Source: RCIO01 sp035555795
GTDB lineage: Bacteria; Pseudomonadota; Alphaproteobacteria; Rhizobiales; Rhizobiaceae
Reading direction: 5' to 3'
Assembly (NCBI GenBank): GCA_035555795.1
Contig: DATMGE010000072.1
Span: 124,001-188,000, forward strand
DNA length: 64,000 nt
Shown: piece by piece, positions 1 to 8,498 of the stretch
How the letters are laid out: every line of letters starts with the position of its first letter
Numbering within the stretch: position 1 is the stretch's first letter
The notes under the pieces: model-generated
Databases searched by the model: none
Seen by the model: only the letters and a program-made list of their open reading frames with translations
What the model was told of the DNA's origin: nothing
Position numbers and translations under genes: made by a program

Positions 1-1
1 G

Positions 2-1105
2 CTGCTTCCCAAGGCGCGCATTAGCGCCTGGCCGATGGTGGGCGAGGGGGCCGCCTATGCGCGGCAGGGCATGGCGACGCTGGGCGCGGCCAACCGCCTG
101 CCGAGCGCCGGCTTCGCCACGCTCGATCCGCAACTGATGCTGCGCGACCTCGGCGCGGGCTGGATCGGCACGCATCTGCGCCAATGGCGCGGGGCGCGGG
201 CCTTGCGCGGGCAGTTCGATCTCGCCGTCGCGGTGGGAGACATCATCCCGCTGGCGGCGGCGCGCATCGCCCACACGCCCACGGCCTTCATCGGCTGCGC
301 AAAGTCGGCCTATTATCGCAGCCGTGCCTTCCGCTACAACGGGATCGAAATCGCCATGATGCGCCGCTGCATGGCCGTTTTCCCGCGTGATTCGCGCACG
401 GCGGAAGAGCTCGCGCAAAAGGGCATCGCCGTGCATGATCTCGGCAATCCGATGATGGATGGTCTGACGCCGTCGCTGGACGAGCTCGGTCTGGAGCAGG
501 ACAGGCCCGTCGTGGCGCTGCTGCCGGGAACGCGCGACGATGCGGAGGCGAACTGCGTCGATCTCCTGGCCTTCCTGGCGCCCGCCGCGAGCAGGCAGCC
601 ACTCGACCTCGTCTTCGCCACCGCGCCGGGCCTGCGCATGGACGTGCTGCGCCGGAAACTGGCTGCCGATGCGCGGCTGAAGGCATGGTCCGTGGCCGCC
701 GGCCAGCCGCATTTCAGGGGGCTGGTCGCCACGATCACGGGACCGGGTGGCATGCGCGCGCGCATCGTCGAAGGCCGCTTCGCCGATGTGCTGATCGCAG
801 CCGAGCTGGTGGTGGGGATGGCCGGCACCGGCAATGAGCAGGCGGTCGGGCTCGGCCTGCCGCTGGTCGCCGTGCCTTCGGCGGGCATGCAGGGCGAGCG
901 CTTCGTGCGCATGAAGGCGGAATATTTCGGCGAGGCGGCGCTGACTTTGCCGCGCGACGCCGGCATCATTTCGGCGGCGGTCCATGACCTTCTCAACGAC
1001 CCGGCGCGCCGCGCCGCGATGGGCGAGGCGGGCCGGGAGCGCATGGGACGGCCCGGCGCAAGCCGCGCTATCGCCGCGCGGATCGCAGAACTGGTGGCGG
1101 CATGA
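2..1105 (+). CDS. LpxB-like glycosyltransferase (lipid-A-disaccharide synthase-related), 5' partial
   Basis: The reading frame is open to the left edge, so the true start lies outside the window; 367 residues are visible. An LPGTR motif (about residue 178 of the visible part) matches the LPGSR loop of the LpxB family. A C-terminal segment, VGMAGTGNEQAVGLGLPLV, resembles the nucleotide-sugar-binding half of GT-B enzymes. No membrane segment is seen. The stop overlaps the next start as ATGA, so it is probably translationally coupled to the downstream glycosyltransferase. The likely role is sugar transfer from a nucleotide sugar to a lipid or lipid-linked acceptor. Since a second LpxB-like gene follows, it is unlikely to be the housekeeping lpxB, but the substrate is unknown. 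Confidence 0.7.
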   Translation: MLPKARISAWPMVGEGAAYARQGMATLGAANRLPSAGFATLDPQLMLRDLGAGWIGTHLRQWRGARALRGQFDLAVAVGDIIPLAAARIAHTPTAFIGCAKSAYYRSRAFRYNGIEIAMMRRCMAVFPRDSRTAEELAQKGIAVHDLGNPMMDGLTPSLDELGLEQDRPVVALLPGTRDDAEANCVDLLAFLAPAASRQPLDLVFATAPGLRMDVLRRKLAADARLKAWSVAAGQPHFRGLVATITGPGGMRARIVEGRFADVLIAAELVVGMAGTGNEQAVGLGLPLVAVPSAGMQGERFVRMKAEYFGEAALTLPRDAGIISAAVHDLLNDPARRAAMGEAGRERMGRPGASRAIAARIAELVAA

Positions 1106-2085
1106 GCCCGCGCTACTCCGTCGTCATCACTGCGCACAATGCCGCCGGCACCATCGGCGACAGCCTCCGTTCGCTGGCGCGGCAGGAGGGGATCGCGCCG
1201 CGGGATCTCGAAGTGGTTCTGGTCGATGACCGCAGCACGGACGACACGCTTGAGGCCGCCCGCGCGGCGGGACTCGATTGCCTGCGCCCCATCCGCATCG
1301 ACAAGGCGGCATCGTCCGACCTCACCACCCGCCAGCAGGCGCTGGCGGTTGCTTTTACCGAAGCCCGCGGCGACATCGTGCTGACGCTGGATGCCGATGG
1401 CATTGCCGCTCCTCGCTGGGTGCGCCACATGGTCGAGCCCATCGAGCAGGGCAGGGTCGATGCGGTGGCGGGCGGCGTTTCGTTTCGGGCGCGAACGGGC
1501 TGGATCGGCCTGTGGCAGACGGTCGACCAGACCGTCTATCTTTCGATCTGCCGCATTCTCTCGGCGCTGGGCTTTGCCTCCGGCGTGCTCTTCGGCAGCT
1601 TCGCATTCCGGCGTGAACTCTTTGCCGGGATCGACGGCTGGGAGCGGATCGGCCGCACCCTGATCGAGGACATGGCTTTCGCGCATGCCCTGCATGCCGG
1701 GGGTGCCCGCATTGCCTATGACGCGCGGCCGGACATGGAGGTGGAGGCCTGCGCCAGCTGGGGCGTGCTGATCGAACGGGCGAAGCGCGTCAGCGCCGGC
1801 GGTGTTTCGACCCTCTCCATCGCCATCGGCGGCTGGATGGCGCTGCTGATCGCTGCGGCGATCGCTGCCGTGATTTTCGGCAGTGCGGCAATGACGGTGC
1901 TTGCGGTGCGCTATGGTCTGGGGGTAGCCCATACCATGTTCGCCCTGCTGAGGGCGGGGCAGTGGCGGCTTGCGCCATTGGCTTTTCTCTATGAGCCGCT
2001 GGCCATCGGCATTGGTGCGCTGGTGGCGGTCAGGCTGATGCGCGGCAATTCGGTGGAATGGGGAGGCAATCGCTATGAGCGCTGA
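1102..2085 (+). CDS. Family 2 glycosyltransferase with C-terminal membrane segments
   Basis: The protein has 327 residues. The N-terminus has a GT-A fold pattern: SVVITAHNA near residue 6, VLVDDRSTDDT near 40 and the DxD-like LTLDADG near 95. LIEDMAFAHAL near 190 supplies the acidic ED of many processive or membrane-associated GT2 enzymes. Two or more hydrophobic stretches lie beyond about residue 235, suggesting anchoring to the inner membrane. The start overlaps the upstream stop by 4 bases and the end overlaps the next gene by 11 bases, so it belongs to the same operon. The substrate is not predictable; a lipid-linked acceptor is inferred from the neighbouring exporter. Confidence 0.8.
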   Translation: MSPRYSVVITAHNAAGTIGDSLRSLARQEGIAPRDLEVVLVDDRSTDDTLEAARAAGLDCLRPIRIDKAASSDLTTRQQALAVAFTEARGDIVLTLDADGIAAPRWVRHMVEPIEQGRVDAVAGGVSFRARTGWIGLWQTVDQTVYLSICRILSALGFASGVLFGSFAFRRELFAGIDGWERIGRTLIEDMAFAHALHAGGARIAYDARPDMEVEACASWGVLIERAKRVSAGGVSTLSIAIGGWMALLIAAAIAAVIFGSAAMTVLAVRYGLGVAHTMFALLRAGQWRLAPLAFLYEPLAIGIGALVAVRLMRGNSVEWGGNRYER

Positions 2086-2851
2086 CGAGACGCCGCGCCG
2101 GACCCGCACGCGCGAGGCCACGGGCACCATCCGCGAATACCGCCCCGAAGACCGCGAGGTGGTGCGCGAAATCTGCCGCCGCACCGCCTACCGCAACCGC
2201 GGCTCGGCCGCTTTGTTCGAGGATGACGAGCTTTTCGCCGACTATTGGACGAAATATTACACCGACCACGAGCCGGAATCCTGCCTCGTCGTGGAAGAGG
2301 ACGGTGTCGTCATCGGCTATCTGATCGGCTGCGTCGACACGCTGCGCATGATCAAGGTCATGGGCCGCAGCATCGTGCCGGGAATCATCGGCAAGATGCT
2401 CTGGCGTGCCGCGACCGGGCGCTACAAGAACCCGGCGACCCTGCGCACCATGCGCTGGATGTTCTTCCACTCATGGCGCGAGGCACCGAGCATTCCCTTG
2501 CGCAAATATCCGGCGCATTATCACTGCAACATCCTGCGTCGCGGGCACGGCAAGAACTATTACACATCGACGGTGCTGCGCTTCCTGGACTACCTCGACA
2601 GCAAGGGCGTGGAGCGGCTGCATGGGCAGATCGAGGAGCCTGCCGCATCGGGTGTGTGGCGCCAGATGGTTGACAACTACATGGTTGCGAGCAATCAGGT
2701 CGGCCTTCTCGAACTCTATGCGGAAAAGCCGTCGCACTTTCAGCGGGTCATCCTGGGCGAGCAGAAGCCCATGCTGAACAAGGCATGGGGCGCGACTGTC
2801 TCCGATTATCGCGGCTGGGTTGAGTGGACGGCCAAAAAGTACCACATGTGA
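2075..2851 (+). CDS. GNAT-like acyltransferase
   Basis: The protein has 258 residues. The first half, IREYRPEDREVVREIC followed by SCLVVEEDGVVIGYLIG, reads as the N-terminal strands of a GCN5-related N-acetyltransferase. YHCNILRRGHGKNYYT near residue 150 sits where the acetyl-CoA pyrophosphate loop is expected, although the exact R/Q-x-x-G-x-G/A pattern is imperfect. It overlaps the upstream glycosyltransferase by 11 bases. In this operon it may acylate an amino sugar or other glycolipid head group; that is inference. The C-terminal third (after about 200) has no recognisable motif. Confidence 0.65.
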   Translation: MSADETPRRTRTREATGTIREYRPEDREVVREICRRTAYRNRGSAALFEDDELFADYWTKYYTDHEPESCLVVEEDGVVIGYLIGCVDTLRMIKVMGRSIVPGIIGKMLWRAATGRYKNPATLRTMRWMFFHSWREAPSIPLRKYPAHYHCNILRRGHGKNYYTSTVLRFLDYLDSKGVERLHGQIEEPAASGVWRQMVDNYMVASNQVGLLELYAEKPSHFQRVILGEQKPMLNKAWGATVSDYRGWVEWTAKKYHM

Positions 2852-2892
2852 GCGGCCGGCATCGCGCCGCAGCCCAAGAGGAAGACGAACCA

Positions 2893-4176
2893 GTGACTGC
2901 CGCCGTCGGCAATCTATCGGCCATGAATGCTCATGCGGACACCGCAGGAGACGATTCCGTGCAGGTCGTCGTCACTGTCAACGGGCCTGGCGAGGTGGCC
3001 TGCTGGCTCTACCCGCTCGCAACCGAGCTGAAGCGGCAGATACCGGGCGTCAGGATCTGCGTGGCGGTTGTGCCCTGCACCTTCTCCACCGGTTCCGAGA
3101 TCACGGTCATCAAGGAACTGCCCTATGTCGATGCCTCCTGCTCGATTGCCGAGACCAAGGCGCTGATCCTGCGCAACAAATTGCCGGATGGCTTTGCGCG
3201 CAAGGGACGCGGCTTCATCATCCATCTGGGCGGCGACAGCGTCTTCACCTGGCTGCTTTCGCTGCGGCTCGGCCTGCCCTGCTTCGCCTATGCGGAAAGG
3301 CCGCTGGCGCTTCAGTCGCGCTTCGAGGATGTCTGGTATTCCGGCTTCGAGGAGATCAGGGGAGCGGCGGCGAAGGATGCCAAGATCGTCGGCGAGATGA
3401 TGGTCGACGCCGCCAATATGCGCGTGCCGGACCGCGCGCCGCTGCGCGACGGCGCCATGACGGTCGGCCTCTATCCCGGCAGCCGCGACTATCTGGCGAA
3501 ATATTTCCTGCCCTTCTATGCGGCAATCGCGGAAGAGGTCGCCAAGACGCATCCGCAGGTCGAGTGGATGCTGGCGAAGTCCGATTTCCTGTCGCTCGAT
3601 TTCCTGCGCAACCTGCCGTCGATCCATGACGGACGGCCGCTCGATGCCGTCGAACTGCGCTATGAGGAGGCCGCCGGAAGGCAATTCCTCGTCACGCCGA
3701 AGGGCATCCGCATCGGCATCGGTTCCGCCGACGAGGTCGGGCAGCGCGCCAAGGTGGCGCTCTCGCTGCCGGGCTCCAACACGGCCGAGCTTTCGGCCAT
3801 CGGCCTGCCGATGATCATCACCCTGCCGACATGGTGGACGGAGACCGCGCCGCTGCCGGGGCTCGCCGGCCATGTCGGCCGCATCCCGCTGCTGGGCAAA
3901 TATATCAAGCGCTTCCTCAGCTATCAGGTGCTGAAGCGGCTGCGCTTCCTGTCGCATCCCAACCGCCGCACCGGCAGGATGGTCGTACCGGAAGTTCTTG
4001 GCCGCATCACCGCCCCGCAGGTGGCCGAGGTGGTGCGGGACTATCTCGACCGCGACACCCGCCCCCTCGAGGACGAGCTGCGCGCCATCATGGGGCCGCC
4101 CGGCGCAACCAAGCGTTTCGTATCGGCGCTGACCGCCTATCTGAAGCGTCCGGCGGAGCGATATGAAACTGCATAG
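2893..4176 (+). CDS. Second LpxB-like glycosyltransferase
   Basis: The protein has 427 residues from a GTG start at 2893. I chose this start because AGAGGAAG lies 9-14 bases upstream and because it avoids the 28-base overlap that the longer frame (from 2824) would have with the GNAT gene. NGPGEVACWLYPLATELK (residues 30-47) resembles the GExSGD region of LpxB. PGSR at 195-198 matches the LpxB loop, and SLPGSNTAELSAIGLPM is the C-terminal donor-binding segment. It is clearly divergent from canonical LpxB and only distantly similar to the first gene of the cluster. The 3' end overlaps the ABC exporter by 14 bases. The likely reaction is glycosyl transfer to a lipid-linked acceptor. Confidence 0.7.
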   Translation: MTAAVGNLSAMNAHADTAGDDSVQVVVTVNGPGEVACWLYPLATELKRQIPGVRICVAVVPCTFSTGSEITVIKELPYVDASCSIAETKALILRNKLPDGFARKGRGFIIHLGGDSVFTWLLSLRLGLPCFAYAERPLALQSRFEDVWYSGFEEIRGAAAKDAKIVGEMMVDAANMRVPDRAPLRDGAMTVGLYPGSRDYLAKYFLPFYAAIAEEVAKTHPQVEWMLAKSDFLSLDFLRNLPSIHDGRPLDAVELRYEEAAGRQFLVTPKGIRIGIGSADEVGQRAKVALSLPGSNTAELSAIGLPMIITLPTWWTETAPLPGLAGHVGRIPLLGKYIKRFLSYQVLKRLRFLSHPNRRTGRMVVPEVLGRITAPQVAEVVRDYLDRDTRPLEDELRAIMGPPGATKRFVSALTAYLKRPAERYETA

Positions 4177-5923
4177 GCATTTCTGGACCATCTGGAACGA
4201 GCTTTGGGCGCGCCGCCGCACTTTCGGCCTGGCGCTGTTCTGCGTCGCCGCATCGGCGGGGCTCTATGTCCTGATGCCGATATGGGCGGGCGAGCTCGTC
4301 GGCGGCATCTTCGCCAAGGGCGATGTCGGCGCGCTGGCGATGCATCTCCTGCTCGGCCTTGCGATCTTCTTCGGCGCGTCGCTGTTCGGCTTCGGGCGCA
4401 CCTATCTCATGGTGCTGCTCAGCCATCAGATCACCGCCGAAACGCGTGCGCGCATCTTCCATCACATATTGCGCGTCTCGCCGCGCACGCTGGCCTCGGT
4501 GTCCGGCGGCGAACTGGTGTCAAGCTTCTCCAACGACCTGCAGACTTTTCACGAGGCGCTGGTGCGGGTCATTGCGGTGCTGGCGCCGGCGGTCATCCTG
4601 GTGCTCGTCTTCGGCGTCGCCATGGCCTACCATTCCTGGCTGCTGTTCCTCTGCTCGATCGTGCTGATCAGCCCGCTGATCCTCGTCACCTCCTATTTCG
4701 GCAATAGGCTGCATGGCGCCTCGCATGGCACGCAGGAGCAGCTTGCCGGGCTCGTCGGCAGCTTCGAGGAGATGCTGGGCGGCGCGAAGGAGATCAAGTC
4801 CTTCAACCGCGAGGAAGATGTCTCCAGCCGCTTCAACGCGCTCAATGCCCGCACGCTGACGGCGCAATTGCTGCGCGACCGCATGGATTCGCTCCATCCG
4901 GCGGCGGTGTCGCTGGCGGCGGCTGTGGGCATCGCCGCCATGGTGCTGCTTGCCGCCTATCTGTTGCAGAACGCCTATATTTCGATCGAGACGCTGACGG
5001 CATTCCTCGTCTGCGTCGGCCTTGCCTTCACGCCCTTGCAGGAGGCCAGCCATTCGCTGGGGCGCCTGATCCAGCTCGTCGCCGTGATGGACCGCTTCGA
5101 GCGGCTGATGGCGATGCCGCCCGAGAAGGACGGGACGCAGCCGCTCCTGCCGGGCCAGACGCGCGGCGCGGTGACCTTCGATCATGTGAATTTCAGCTAC
5201 GTGCCCGGCGCCAATTTCGGTCTGCGCGATTTCAACCTCGATATTGCGGCCGGGCAGCGCGTGGCGCTGGTTGGTCCGAGCGGCGGCGGCAAGTCCACCA
5301 TCCTCGATTTCGTGCCGCGCTTCCTGACACCCGACACCGGCACCCTGCGCATCGATGGCGAGGATGCCGCCGATCTGCGCCTTGCCGATCTTCGCCGGCA
5401 GATCGGCGTCGTATTCCAGCAGCCCGTCCTGTTCGAGGGCACGCTGCTCGACAATCTGCGTTTCGGCGCGCCGGACGCCAGCCTCGATGAAGTGATGGCA
5501 GCCGCTCGCGCCGCCCATGTGGACGAGTTCGCCCAGCGCCTGACCGGGAAATACGATGCGCGCATCGAGGCGCGGGGCGGCAACCTGTCGGTCGGCCAGC
5601 GCCAGCGCATCGCCATCGCACGCGTCTTCCTCAAGGATCCGCGCATCCTGCTGCTGGACGAGCCGACCTCGGCGCTGGACACCGATTCGGAACGGCTGGT
5701 GCGCGATGCGCTGGCGCGTGCTTCGGCGGGCCGGACGACGCTGATCGTCGCGCACCGGCTCAACACGGTGCGCAGCGCCGACCGCATCGTCGTGATCGAG
5801 AATGGCCGCATCGTCGAGGACGGCACCCATCAGGAACTTTTTGCGCGGGGCGGGCTCTATCACCGCCTCTGCCGCGAGCAACTGGCATCGGATCAGGACG
5901 AATGGAACTTGCAGCAAGCCTGA
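4163..5923 (+). CDS. MsbA-like ABC exporter (fused permease and ATPase)
   Basis: The protein has 586 residues, the usual size for a half-transporter. An N-terminal six-helix ABC exporter domain spans about residues 15-310. The nucleotide-binding domain follows, with Walker A GPSGGGKST at about 371, the signature LSVGQRQRIAIARV near 475 and Walker B ILLLDEPTSALD near 495. It is expected to work as a homodimer moving a lipid or lipid-linked glycan across the inner membrane, as MsbA does for lipid A. It overlaps genes on both sides (14 and 22 bases), which ties export to the four upstream transferases. It could be a generic multidrug-type exporter, but the context favours glycolipid flipping. 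Confidence 0.88.
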   Translation: MKLHRHFWTIWNELWARRRTFGLALFCVAASAGLYVLMPIWAGELVGGIFAKGDVGALAMHLLLGLAIFFGASLFGFGRTYLMVLLSHQITAETRARIFHHILRVSPRTLASVSGGELVSSFSNDLQTFHEALVRVIAVLAPAVILVLVFGVAMAYHSWLLFLCSIVLISPLILVTSYFGNRLHGASHGTQEQLAGLVGSFEEMLGGAKEIKSFNREEDVSSRFNALNARTLTAQLLRDRMDSLHPAAVSLAAAVGIAAMVLLAAYLLQNAYISIETLTAFLVCVGLAFTPLQEASHSLGRLIQLVAVMDRFERLMAMPPEKDGTQPLLPGQTRGAVTFDHVNFSYVPGANFGLRDFNLDIAAGQRVALVGPSGGGKSTILDFVPRFLTPDTGTLRIDGEDAADLRLADLRRQIGVVFQQPVLFEGTLLDNLRFGAPDASLDEVMAAARAAHVDEFAQRLTGKYDARIEARGGNLSVGQRQRIAIARVFLKDPRILLLDEPTSALDTDSERLVRDALARASAGRTTLIVAHRLNTVRSADRIVVIENGRIVEDGTHQELFARGGLYHRLCREQLASDQDEWNLQQA

Positions 5924-6852
5924 TCCTGCCGACGCGCAACCGCGCCGACATATTGCGCCAGTCGCTGCCGCGCATGCTCGACCAGACGGCGCCGGCCGGC
6001 TCTTTCGAGATCGTGGTGGTGGACGATGCCTCCGACGACGACACGGCGGACGCCGTGGCCTCCATTGGCTCGCCCGACATCGTCTATCGCCGCCAGCCGG
6101 AGCAGCAGGCGGCGGCAAGCGCCCGCAACCGCGCCATCGAGATTGCGCGCGGCAAGCTGCTGATCTTCGTCGATGACGACGCTTTCGTCAGGCGCGACTA
6201 TGTGGCCGAACACCTTGCCGCCCATGAGGGGCAGGCGAATGTCGCAGTCAGCGGGCCCATCGTCGAGGTGAGCGCCATCCCCGAGGAACGCGACCCGCCG
6301 GCGGGTCCGATGATCGGCCGCCACATCAACGCTTTCCCCACAGGCAACGCATCCGTCTCCCGCGAGGCGATCGTCGCCGCCGGCCTGTTCGACACGGATT
6401 TCCGCTCCTATGGCTGGGAGGATGCGGAAATGTTCCGCCGCCTGCTGATGGCGGGCGTCAATCGCCGCTATCACTGGAAGGTGCCGATCTACCACTACAA
6501 GGCGCCGACGACGCGCAGGAATTTCCTTGCGCAACTGGAGACGGAAGAGCGGCGCGGCCACATGGGCGCGATCTACTACGCCAAGCATCCGAACCTCGCC
6601 GTGGCCTTGCAGACCAAGCAGATCGGCGTGCTCAACCTGATCGAGCGCGGCCTGTCGGGCCTGTTCGGCATCGAGAAGCGCATTGCAGAGATGCGGGCGA
6701 CCGGCGTCGAGCCGACCTCGGATTTCATCCGCTTCCTGATGATCAATCACAGCGAGATGGCGACGGGCCGGCGCATCTGGAAGCAGATGAGCCGCACGGA
6801 GCGCCGCGCGCTCGCCGAGGCCACGCGCGCCAAGGTCACGCCGCTGACGTAG
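5902..6852 (+). CDS. Family 2 glycosyltransferase
   Basis: The protein has 316 residues and starts inside the exporter gene (22-base overlap). GT2 hallmarks are clear: ASLILPTRNR at the N-terminus, VVVDDASDDDT near residue 38, and FVDDDAFV near 90 as the DxD metal site. YGWEDAEMFRRLLMAG near 170 carries the conserved ED catalytic-base region. The N-terminal portion is soluble and no membrane helix is obvious. It is the last gene of the envelope cluster; a palindrome and a convergent gene follow. The acceptor is unknown. Confidence 0.8.
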   Translation: MELAASLILPTRNRADILRQSLPRMLDQTAPAGSFEIVVVDDASDDDTADAVASIGSPDIVYRRQPEQQAAASARNRAIEIARGKLLIFVDDDAFVRRDYVAEHLAAHEGQANVAVSGPIVEVSAIPEERDPPAGPMIGRHINAFPTGNASVSREAIVAAGLFDTDFRSYGWEDAEMFRRLLMAGVNRRYHWKVPIYHYKAPTTRRNFLAQLETEERRGHMGAIYYAKHPNLAVALQTKQIGVLNLIERGLSGLFGIEKRIAEMRATGVEPTSDFIRFLMINHSEMATGRRIWKQMSRTERRALAEATRAKVTPLT

Positions 6853-6902
6853 CGGCGTCCTGACGAACGCTTTACCGCCGCTCAAGTTTGGTTTTCCTGG
6901 CT

Positions 6903-6944
6903 GCATTTGTGCGCCGCCGGGCGATTCCGTCCGGCTGCAAATGC
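6903..6944. repeat. Palindromic intergenic element, copy 1, possible bidirectional terminator
   Basis: Inverted arms GCATTTG and CAAATGC enclose an inner GC-rich hairpin around CGATTCCG. The element lies between two convergent genes. Its right half, CGATTCCGTCCGGCTGCAAA, recurs almost unchanged at 52326-52345, again between convergent genes. The position suggests a dual terminator or a small repeated palindrome of the rhizobial type. Confidence 0.55.
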
Positions 6945-6953
6945 TATGACTGA

Positions 6954-7910
6954 TCAGCCCTTTTTGGCGATGCCGATGCTGGTGAGCGCGGCCGACAGGT
7001 CGGGCGCGTGGACCGGCTCGCCGAAGGCGGCCGGATTGACCGCGACGCGATGCGACAGATCGCGATGGTGCATGCAGTAGCGGTCCCATGGCGAGAGCTG
7101 GATCCGGAAGAACTTGATCAGCGCCTCGGCCATCGTCTCGCGCAGCTCGATGCTGCGTCCCGGCCGCTTGCCGAGATGGGCGAGAAACTCCGCCGCGAAT
7201 TCGTTGACGCTGCGCGAGGGGTTGCCGAGCACGACGCGCTCCGGCTTGCCCTGCGTCATCGGGCGCGAAAGCATGATGCGGGCGATCGTGGCGATGTCGC
7301 GCGCGTGGATGATGTGGAAGCGTCCATCGGCGCGCAGCCGGCGCATCAGCCAGGCCCACGGCTTCACCTGCCGGATCAGCTTGGCGAAATGGGAGGCGGG
7401 CTTGCCGGGATCGGCGCCGACCACCAGCGTCGGGAACATGCCGACCATGTTGGCCTGGTCCGCGCGCTCCTCCATCAGCTCGACCAGCCGGTATTTCGAC
7501 TGGATATATTCAGAGCCGAGGTCGCGCGCGGCGTCGAGTAGGTTGCCGTCGGCGTCGAGCACACTGGCTGACGAGAAATAGACGATGCGCTTGCAGCCGG
7601 CGGCGATCAGCGCGTCAGCCAGCGCGATATTGGCATCGCAATTGATGCGGAAGGCGTTGCCTTCGCCCCATGAGGTGGCGACCAGCATGGCGGCGTCGAT
7701 GCCGGCGAGGCGGTCGCGATACGTGTCGAGCGCTTCCATGTCGGCGGCGATGACGCTGATGCGCGATGACCATTCGGGCCGGATGGCCAGCTTCGCCGGA
7801 TCGCGCAGCACGAGAACCAGTTCGTGCCCGGTCTTTTCCATCAGGTCTTCGACGATGTAGTGGCCCACGCAGCCGCTGGCGCCGGTGATCAGGATACGCT
7901 GTACGCTCAT
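6954..7910 (-). CDS. NAD-dependent epimerase/dehydratase-family (extended SDR) protein
   Basis: The protein has 318 residues. The N-terminus RILITGASGCVGHYIVEDL carries the GxxGxxG Rossmann motif of extended SDR proteins. YIQSKYRLVELM near residue 140 supplies the catalytic YxxxK, and YFSSASVLD about 25 residues earlier supplies the serine. The start at 7910 places the Rossmann strand immediately after the initiator; in-frame starts at 7925 (ATG) and 7940 (GTG) are possible but no ribosome site is strong. The substrate (a nucleotide sugar, a flavonoid-like compound or other) cannot be read from the sequence. It is convergent with the glycosyltransferase gene and may or may not share its pathway. 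Confidence 0.75.
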   Translation of the reverse strand: MSVQRILITGASGCVGHYIVEDLMEKTGHELVLVLRDPAKLAIRPEWSSRISVIAADMEALDTYRDRLAGIDAAMLVATSWGEGNAFRINCDANIALADALIAAGCKRIVYFSSASVLDADGNLLDAARDLGSEYIQSKYRLVELMEERADQANMVGMFPTLVVGADPGKPASHFAKLIRQVKPWAWLMRRLRADGRFHIIHARDIATIARIMLSRPMTQGKPERVVLGNPSRSVNEFAAEFLAHLGKRPGRSIELRETMAEALIKFFRIQLSPWDRYCMHHRDLSHRVAVNPAAFGEPVHAPDLSAALTSIGIAKKG

Positions 7911-8043
7911 TCTCGGGATGGCTTCCATTTGCGGCGCCACGGCGGGCGCAAGAACATGCAGCGCCCTTAACGCATTTTACGCCGCGGTGGAATCACCACG
8001 CCTGCCACCAAGGGCAGAAAGCCGTCATCGGTCCGGGCGATGG

Positions 8044-8391
8044 TCAGGCAGCGGTGCGGAAATGCGGCATGAGGCCCGCATAGGATTCGGCGATTCGAGC
8101 CATAGGCAGCTCGCTCGATGCAGCCGGCTCCACCTTGGCCGGGCCGCCATCCGCCGGCAGCGACACGATTGCGAACTGGCGCGATGCCCCTTCGCCGAAG
8201 GCAACAGCACCGGCCCAGCTTAGATCGTCTCGATCATGCGGAAGTTCGAACAGCAATTCGCCGCCCGCCTTGCCGATCGCTTCGGGCAACTGGTCGAGCA
8301 ATTGTTCGCGCGTATCGATGGCCTGGAGCGAAAGTTCCATCTCGACCTCTTCGAGCGATTGCGCTGGCTGCTGCGGGTTGGAATCGTCCAT
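8044..8391 (-). CDS. Conserved hypothetical protein, 115 aa
   Basis: I do not recognise a family. The start is supported by AGAGGTG about 6 bases upstream. The protein is acidic and soluble, with a Gln/Glu-rich N-terminal stretch (about residues 5-40) likely to be helical, and no signal peptide or membrane segment. It stands alone between the SDR gene and the LysE-type exporter, both on the same strand, with gaps of about 130 and 107 bases. Confidence 0.5.
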   Translation of the reverse strand: MDDSNPQQPAQSLEEVEMELSLQAIDTREQLLDQLPEAIGKAGGELLFELPHDRDDLSWAGAVAFGEGASRQFAIVSLPADGGPAKVEPAASSELPMARIAESYAGLMPHFRTAA

Positions 8392-8498
8392 GTGACACCT
8401 CTTTGCGTGCCCTGTCCCGGCCCGATCCCCATGTCCAGATCAACCTCCAGCGTGGCGGGAATATGGCATGGGTAGTTCGGCTACGGCTTGCAGACCCG

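Noticed and set aside
334..2184. A 616-codon frame on the minus strand opposite the first two genes
   Set aside because: The composition is Arg/Ala/His-rich shadow translation without motifs, and both plus-strand genes have clear family signatures.
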